From positions 434,001 through 498,000 of the forward strand of contig NZ_CP121446.1 of NCBI RefSeq assembly GCF_030643905.1: a DNA stretch of 64,000 nt, read 5' to 3'. The first letter of the stretch is position 1; every line of letters starts with the position of its first letter. The notes below the pieces were generated by a model. That model saw only the letters and a list, made by a program, of their open reading frames with translations. It had not been told where the DNA came from and did no database searches. A program made the translations under genes and the position numbers. The DNA comes from Flavobacterium sp. IMCC34852. GTDB taxonomy: Bacteria; Bacteroidota; Bacteroidia; Flavobacteriales; Flavobacteriaceae. Shown piece by piece: positions 59,082-64,000 of the stretch.

Positions 59082-59110
59082 AGCTTATAAATCTTTATTG
59101 TTTACAGATA

Positions 59111-59118
59111 CAAAGCTA
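59111..59118 (-). promoter_or_regulatory. USP-operon promoter -7 box
   Basis: Minus-strand TAGCTTTG, an exact match, 30 bases before the ATG. The five ATTAGAA-type repeats begin 10 bases upstream. Confidence 0.6.
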
Positions 59119-59128
59119 GAGGAGCGAA

Positions 59129-59199
59129 ATTAGAGTGCTCTTAATTTCAGATTAGAATGTTATTAGAATTGGACAAATGAGATTAGAAAGAGATTAGAA
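59129..59199 (-). promoter_or_regulatory. Five phased direct repeats, candidate OmpR-type activator sites
   Basis: On the minus strand TTCTAAT occurs at 59199-59193, 59188-59182, 59168-59162 and 59157-59151, and CTCTAAT at 59135-59129. Steps are 11, 20, 11 and 22 bp, i.e. paired half-sites with 4-bp gaps, as for PhoB/OmpR-type regulators. The last site lies where an activator would contact the -33 region. Confidence 0.65.
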
Positions 59200-59235
59200 A
59201 ACCTTAATAATTCGTTAATTTATTGAAAAACTGTG

Positions 59236-60615
59236 TTATACGGCTTCGGGTTTCCAAGTTGGTATGGTGATTTGAACCGTTGTTCCTTGTTCTTGTACAG
59301 AGTTGACAAAAATTTTACCATTGTGCATTCTAAGGATGTTTCTGGTTAAGGGTAAACCAATGCCGTAGCCTTCATAATTTTTGGTATTAGAAGCTCTGAA
59401 AAACGGATCATAAATATATTGTATTTCGTCTTCGGGAATTCCTATTCCGGAATCATTAATCACAATATAAACGAAATCATCCGAAGCGCCTATAGAAACG
59501 GTTACGGTATTAAAATCAGAATATTTACATCCGTTACTAATGATGTTACTGAATGCCAAATGCAACAGTTGCGTATTTCCGTTTACCTTTAACTTCATTG
59601 GATTTTCGGGTAACAGTTCCATGTCGAGATAAATCTTATTCTTGCTGTTCATGCTTTCCAGATTTTCTTTCACATCCCATAAAAGCTGGTCGATTCTGAC
59701 TTTATCAAATTTTTGAACTTTCCCGTTAAAACCTGTTTGGGCTAAGAACAATAGCGCTTTGGTTTTGTTGTCCAATTTTTCTGCTTCTTGTAAAATGATT
59801 TTCAGCGATTCTATGTAATCTTCGGCTTGTCTTGGCTTTGACAAAACCACATCGGTTTCGCCAATAATAGCCGTCAATGGCGTTCTCAACTCATGTGAAG
59901 CATTGCTGATAAAGTTGTTTTGGGTTTCAAATGACGTTTCAATCCTGTCTAACATATTGTTAAAAGTCATGGTCAATTGATTAAGCTCGTCGTTGGTATT
60001 GTTTTCGTTCAGTCGCAAATGCAAATTCTCAGAACTGATTTCTTTTACCTTTTCGGTGATGGCAGAAATTGGCTTGAAAATATTTTTAGAAAAGTAAAAA
60101 GCGATGTATAACAGAATTAATGAAGCAATTCCCATAGCAAACAAAAGTGTATTGATGAGATTTTTAGCCTGATTGATTTCGAAATAATTCTCTGCTGCTG
60201 TTATCACAATAAAATCACCTGCCTTTGATTTATAGCGAATGCCTTTGTATAAATATTGCTTAGTGACAAACTCTGCGCTTCCATTTTTAACAGCATCGCT
60301 AAAAAATCTTTGGCTTATGCCAACTTTCTTAGCTTCTGCCTTAATGTCTAATTTATCGTTAATTGGAATAAAAAAATCTTTTTCATGAGGTAGTTTTTCC
60401 GTGGCCTCATTATCCATTAACAAATTTTTACTAAGTGATTTGGCATCAATATTTTCTCGGGCCACTTTATTGGCTCTGGCTTCGAGTAATTTAAACAAAT
60501 AGTTTTCGGAGTAACTCGAAACGGAATAATAGATAAACAAACTGAAAAGAAATATAACAACCAAAAATGGAATTAAAAACAACAACGCGGTTCTTGAGCT
60601 TCTCTTCATCTGCAT
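59236..60615 (-). CDS. HAMP sensor histidine kinase
   Basis: 459 residues. Two membrane helices (about 9-30 and 152-176), an extracytoplasmic loop of about 120 residues, a HAMP (about 177-230), HisKA with NASHELRTPLTAI and phosphoacceptor His241, and HATPase_c with NIISNGCKYSDF, DSGIGIPEDE and YEGYGIGLPLT. Sensor of unknown signal. Co-transcribed with the regulator at 60628 (12-base gap). ATG at 60609 would shorten it by two residues. Confidence 0.95.
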   Translation of the reverse strand: MQMKRSSRTALLFLIPFLVVIFLFSLFIYYSVSSYSENYLFKLLEARANKVARENIDAKSLSKNLLMDNEATEKLPHEKDFFIPINDKLDIKAEAKKVGISQRFFSDAVKNGSAEFVTKQYLYKGIRYKSKAGDFIVITAAENYFEINQAKNLINTLLFAMGIASLILLYIAFYFSKNIFKPISAITEKVKEISSENLHLRLNENNTNDELNQLTMTFNNMLDRIETSFETQNNFISNASHELRTPLTAIIGETDVVLSKPRQAEDYIESLKIILQEAEKLDNKTKALLFLAQTGFNGKVQKFDKVRIDQLLWDVKENLESMNSKNKIYLDMELLPENPMKLKVNGNTQLLHLAFSNIISNGCKYSDFNTVTVSIGASDDFVYIVINDSGIGIPEDEIQYIYDPFFRASNTKNYEGYGIGLPLTRNILRMHNGKIFVNSVQEQGTTVQITIPTWKPEAV

Positions 60616-60627
60616 AAACTTTGCTTT

Positions 60628-61338
60628 TTAAATATTATCACTTTCTCTCAATACATAACCCATTCCAATGATAGTATGAATGATTTTCTCTTCAGATTTG
60701 GCGTCTACTTTTTTTCGTAAATAATTGACATATACATCGACTACATTGGTGCCTAAATCATAATCAATTCCCCAAACCGCATCCAGAATATCCTGTCGCG
60801 ACAATACTTTTTTCTTGTTCTTGATAAAAAACAACAGCAATTTGTATTCTGTAGAAGTTAAAGAGATTTCCTCGTTGGCACGAATCACTGTTTTAGTGTA
60901 ATCATTGACCGTTAAGTCTCCAAAAAAATAGGTGTCTTTATCATTTACAGCCGTTTCAGAAGTTAATGATTTGCCTTTGGAGCGTCGGATAAGTGTTTTA
61001 ATTCGGGCTACTAATTCGATAAACTTAAATGGTTTTACCAGATAATCATCCGCACCATTTTCCAATCCTAAAACTATATTTTCTGAAGTTCCTAAAGCAG
61101 TTAAAAAAAGTATGGGTACAAATTGGTTTTCAATTCTAATGGCTTTGCAGACCTCTAAACCGTTCATTTCGGGCAACATGATGTCCAAAATGATTAAATC
61201 AAAAGTATTGTCTAAGGCCAATTGTAAACCGGTCTTGCCATCAAAGGCAACACTAACTTCAAATCCTTCTTCTGACAGTCCTTTTTTAATAAATGAAACA
61301 ACATGGGCTTCGTCTTCAACCAAAAGTATTTTTTTCAT
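60628..61338 (-). CDS. OmpR-family response regulator
   Basis: 236 residues. Receiver with E8/D9, phosphoacceptor Asp52 (LDIMLPEMNG), T80 and Lys102 (VKPFKF). C-terminal winged helix (about 140-230; ISLTSTEYKLLLFFIKNKKKVLSRQDILDAVWG). Partner of the HAMP kinase. The nearest site fitting this class is the direct-repeat array at 59129-59199. Confidence 0.95.
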   Translation of the reverse strand: MKKILLVEDEAHVVSFIKKGLSEEGFEVSVAFDGKTGLQLALDNTFDLIILDIMLPEMNGLEVCKAIRIENQFVPILFLTALGTSENIVLGLENGADDYLVKPFKFIELVARIKTLIRRSKGKSLTSETAVNDKDTYFFGDLTVNDYTKTVIRANEEISLTSTEYKLLLFFIKNKKKVLSRQDILDAVWGIDYDLGTNVVDVYVNYLRKKVDAKSEEKIIHTIIGMGYVLRESDNI

Positions 61339-61427
61339 GAATAGTGTAAAAGATGTTTTCCGGAAAGTTGCTCTAAAAATTTAACATCATTGATCTTCGC
61401 AAATTAAAAAAAATCGCCCGAAGTTAA

Positions 61428-61435
61428 TACCTTTG
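61428..61435 (+). promoter_or_regulatory. PLP-enzyme promoter -7 box
   Basis: TACCTTTG, an exact match, 20 bases before the ATG. Confidence 0.5.
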
Positions 61436-61455
61436 TAACCTAATTTTAACGCAAA

Positions 61456-62598
61456 ATGAAATTCAACACCAAAGTCATACATGGCAATCAACACCATGAA
61501 GAAGTAACCGGAGCGGTAATGCCGCCGGTATTTCAAACCTCAACATACGCACAAGTTTCACCCGGAAAACCCGTTGGTGATTACGAATATTCTCGTGCGG
61601 CAAATCCAACCCGTCAAGCTTTAGAAGATGCCTTAGCCAGTATTGAAAATGGTGCACGCGGCTTAGCTTTCGCCTCAGGATTAGCGGCAACCGATTGCTT
61701 ACTCCGTCTTTTCAAAGCCGGAGATGAAATCATTGCGATGGACGATTTATATGGTGGAACGTATCGTTTGTTTACCCGCTTGTACAACAACAGCGGTATT
61801 AAATTCCATTTTGTGGACATGAATGATATGGCTAAATTTCAGTCATTGATTAATGAAAATACGAAGTTGGTTTGGGTAGAAACGCCTACCAATCCGTTGA
61901 TGAAATTGGCTGACATTGCCGAAATAGCAAAAGTCACTAAAAAACACGACATCCTTTTTGCGGTAGACAATACTTTTGCCACGCCTTATTTGCAAAAACC
62001 ATTGGATTTAGGTGCTGATATCGTAATGCATTCGGCGACGAAATATTTAGGCGGACACAGTGATGTAATTGCCGGTGCTTTGATTATAAAAGATAAAGCT
62101 TTGGGCGATGAATTACATTTTAAACAATTTGCGACCGGCGGTACATTGGGTCCAATGGACAGTTTCTTGGTTTTACGCGGCATCAAAACCTTACATTTAA
62201 GAGTACAAAGACACTGTGAAAACGGAGAAAAAGTGGCCCAATTTTTAGCCAATCACCCTGAAGTAGACAAGGTATTTTATCCCGGATTGCCCGACCATCC
62301 TTTTCATGACATTGCCAAAAAACAAATGAGTGGCTTTGGCGGTATGGTTTCGTTTACTTTCAAATCAGGAAAAAAAGAAGATGCGATTTCATTTTTGGAA
62401 AAACTAAAAGTATTCACTTTGGCCGAATCCCTTGGCGGAGTTGAATCTTTGGCGAATCATCCTGCTTTAATGACACACGCTTCGATTCCGGAAGACAAAC
62501 GAAAAGAAGTTGGGATTACTGACGATTTAGTACGTTTAAGCACCGGTGTGGAAGACATTGATGATTTGCTGGCTGATTTAGAACAAGCTTTTAGGTAA
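61456..62598 (+). CDS. Cystathionine gamma-synthase / gamma-lyase type PLP enzyme
   Basis: 380 residues. The PLP lysine is Lys196 in SATKYLGGHSD. Start of the family: THVIHG-like (KFNTKVIHGNQHHEEVTGAVMPPVFQTSTY), with DNTFATPYLQKPLDLGADIVMHS and ESLGGVESLANHPALMTH near the end. The Cys/Met metabolism fold covers MetB, CGL and MGL; the EYSRAANPTR and GGVESL segments fit CGS/CGL. The direction (synthesis or breakdown) cannot be told. Confidence 0.94.
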   Translation: MKFNTKVIHGNQHHEEVTGAVMPPVFQTSTYAQVSPGKPVGDYEYSRAANPTRQALEDALASIENGARGLAFASGLAATDCLLRLFKAGDEIIAMDDLYGGTYRLFTRLYNNSGIKFHFVDMNDMAKFQSLINENTKLVWVETPTNPLMKLADIAEIAKVTKKHDILFAVDNTFATPYLQKPLDLGADIVMHSATKYLGGHSDVIAGALIIKDKALGDELHFKQFATGGTLGPMDSFLVLRGIKTLHLRVQRHCENGEKVAQFLANHPEVDKVFYPGLPDHPFHDIAKKQMSGFGGMVSFTFKSGKKEDAISFLEKLKVFTLAESLGGVESLANHPALMTHASIPEDKRKEVGITDDLVRLSTGVEDIDDLLADLEQAFR

Positions 62599-62616
62599 AG
62601 TAATTCAGAAATAATA

Positions 62617-62646
62617 AAAAGCCGGAAGAAAACTTCCGGCTTTTTT
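62617..62646 (+). terminator. Terminator of the PLP-enzyme gene
   Basis: AAAAGCCGGAAG (62617-62628) / CTTCCGGCTTTT (62633-62644), loop AAAA, T run. Confidence 0.9.
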
Positions 62647-62796
62647 GTAAATTCTATCGAAAATAAATGTTTGTATTTATAAGAAAAATTATGTTTTTTT
62701 AATTATTATATGTATTTTATCGATTATTTATGTTGTTTTGGCGATTATTAAAATTCTTTATTTAAGTTTATACTACATAATTTAAAAACCAGCCCC

Positions 62797-63036
62797 ATGA
62801 AAACAATTAACCTAAAAACCGCTTTTAAACTTTCCCTTTTGGCACTGATACTATGCAGCACAAAGGTTTTTTCATTCACAAAGATACCTAGTGAAGCGAG
62901 TTCTAAAGGGAGTGAGTCAAGAACTTGTTTTGTAAACAAAGCAACAAAGTCGTCAAAAACAGCTTCCAAAACTTACTCTACAACTTCTAAAGGCTATGCC
63001 ATGCAATCTAAAGCAAAGAAATTTTTTAAAAAGTAA
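62797..63036 (+). CDS. Small basic secreted protein
   Basis: 79 residues. Signal peptide about 1-26 (LSLLALILCSTKVFS), mature part very basic and rich in Ser, Thr and Lys (SSKTASKTYSTTSKGY, ending SKAKKFFKK). One Cys in the mature part (RTCFV). Not recognised. Upstream it shares TTTTGGCGATTA with the small gene at 14254 (TTTTGGTGATTA) and ATCGATTATTT with the lipoprotein gene at 51410. Ends in a bidirectional terminator. Confidence 0.75.
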   Translation: MKTINLKTAFKLSLLALILCSTKVFSFTKIPSEASSKGSESRTCFVNKATKSSKTASKTYSTTSKGYAMQSKAKKFFKK

Positions 63037-63079
63037 CCTCTTAGCCTTGCTAAGATGAAAGCATTATTTAAAGTTTACA

Positions 63080-63109
63080 AAAAAAGTCCTGAATGCTCAG
63101 GACTTTTTT
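63080..63109. terminator. Bidirectional terminator
   Basis: AAAAAAGTCCTGA (63080-63092) / TCAGGACTTTTTT (63097-63109), loop ATGC. Confidence 0.88.
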
Positions 63110-63128
63110 TATGCTATTTACCAAAAAA

Positions 63129-64000
63129 TCAGAATCCGTAATTTACGCCTATTCCTATAACCTGACGGGTTTGAAATCCGGCAAAGGCATTATCGTCATA
63201 AATGGTTTGGAAGGCAAAATTGGTGGTCAAGTATTTGTTGACCTTCATTACAATATTTAAAGTATAATCGATATCAATATTATAAGGATCTTCCAGATAA
63301 TTGGTATAAGAATTAAAAATGTTTTCGGCGGTTACATTTTCCATCAAATTGAATTTGTAATAAGCATTTACTGCAGCACCAAACTCATATCTTGAAGATT
63401 CTCCCATAGCCACCCCAAAAGCTGGACCAAGTTCTGTAAAATGAGGGTGAACCACAATCACTTTTGAAGTAGCAGGCGCGACATTTATTTTAAAATTATC
63501 GCTTTTCTTCCACATCATACCCGGTCCGAATTGGGTGTAAGCGGGTGAAAAGAAATGTGATATTTTAACCGTATTGTCGGCAGGATCAAATCCTGAGTCA
63601 AGTTGGGTTTTAAAATTAAAAAAGAAAGAATAGTACCATTCGCCTGATGCTTTTTTCCCTAATAAAGAATTGAATTCTATTCTGTCATCTGTTTTTTGAA
63701 GGTCTTGGTCTTTGATTTTGGTCAACCCATAATTAGCAAAAAACTTGTTGTCCCATGTCCAAGTATCACTTTTATAATTAAAATCATATTTTACGCCCAT
63801 GTTTCCGGAAATACTGCTTTGTCCACCAGCTAACCAATTGTTAAAACTGGCTTGATTGGCCAAGAAAGTAAAAACGCCTTTCTTCTCCCAACCGTTGGGC
63901 TTTTCTTCTTGAATTTTAGCAATTGTTTCTTCCGTTTTCTTTAGTAATTCTTTTTCACTGACTTGAGAAAATATAGTGTTGGCAGATAAAAGTAACCACG
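63129..64000 (-). CDS. DUF3078 outer-membrane protein (start outside window)
   Basis: 290 residues visible; the frame stays open to base 64000 and the visible N-terminal end is the last part of a signal peptide (LLLSANTIFSQ). DUF3078 features: GWEKKGVFTFLANQASFNNWLAGGQSSISG, then beta strands (FFANYGLTKIKD, SGEWYYSFFFNFKTQL, SHFFSPAYTQFGPGMMW) ending FAGFQTRQVIGIGVNYGF. An outer-membrane barrel of unknown cargo. A TTG at 63863 is not the true start. Confidence 0.88.
   Translation of the reverse strand, partial: WLLLSANTIFSQVSEKELLKKTEETIAKIQEEKPNGWEKKGVFTFLANQASFNNWLAGGQSSISGNMGVKYDFNYKSDTWTWDNKFFANYGLTKIKDQDLQKTDDRIEFNSLLGKKASGEWYYSFFFNFKTQLDSGFDPADNTVKISHFFSPAYTQFGPGMMWKKSDNFKINVAPATSKVIVVHPHFTELGPAFGVAMGESSRYEFGAAVNAYYKFNLMENVTAENIFNSYTNYLEDPYNIDIDYTLNIVMKVNKYLTTNFAFQTIYDDNAFAGFQTRQVIGIGVNYGF

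Overview
The window looks like chromosome from a low-GC member of the Bacteroidota, most likely a Flavobacterium or close relative. The evidence is the AT-rich code, promoter -7 boxes of the form TAnnTTTG, a TonB receptor with a DUF5689 partner, a complete Bat (aerotolerance-type) operon, many lipoproteins with SC or AC lipoboxes, DUF3078 and PhnA-type proteins, and few Shine-Dalgarno sites. I see no phage, insertion sequence, CRISPR array or rRNA operon.

Layout. 1-5180: two paralogous TPR sensor histidine kinases with a response regulator; between the kinases lies a small secreted protein made almost entirely of a 15-residue tandem repeat. 5181-13260: housekeeping genes (thiL, a pfkB-type sugar kinase, lepA, a lipoprotein, dusB, a LolC-type permease, rbfA). 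13453-20160: mce, a CAT-anticodon tRNA, ribE, pdxA, then the lipid-synthesis block DUF177-rpmF-fabH-accB-accC behind a promoter with a perfect palindrome on its -33 element. 20292-29149: an orphan immunity-like gene, an S9 peptidase, and a TonB receptor / DUF5689 / lipoprotein operon divergent from a secreted nuclease/phosphatase. 29281-31510: 3-hydroxyanthranilate dioxygenase and an ALDH7-type dehydrogenase. 31511-33417: two very short reading frames, each followed by a strong terminator, then a PcfJ-like gene. 33466-37443: PhnA, an outer-membrane barrel, a phosphatase, an AlbA-type protein and an aldo/keto reductase. 37696-46740: the moxR-DUF58-bat operon. 47174-56731: pheS, gpsA, a tandem pair of lipoproteins, an iron alcohol dehydrogenase, nadD, gmk, yicC, a DMT transporter and an ArsC-like protein. 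56810-64000: DinB, a USP/lipoprotein/YoaK cluster next to an OmpR-type two-component system, a Cys/Met PLP enzyme, a small basic secreted protein and a DUF3078 barrel cut by the window end.

Most interesting points: (1) the repeat peptide locus, which has the layout of a multi-copy secreted signal with periplasmic TPR kinases as candidate receptors; (2) about ten intergenic spacers built as imperfect hairpins from iterated short words, usually ending just before the next start codon; (3) a dispersed intergenic element with conserved ends and variable palindromic cores (four copies); (4) five direct repeats of ATTAGAA in 11-bp phase next to the OmpR-type regulator; (5) the 18-bp palindrome on the fatty-acid operon promoter; (6) the two short ORFs before the PcfJ-like gene. 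All functional statements rest on reading the sequence and family knowledge; no search was run.
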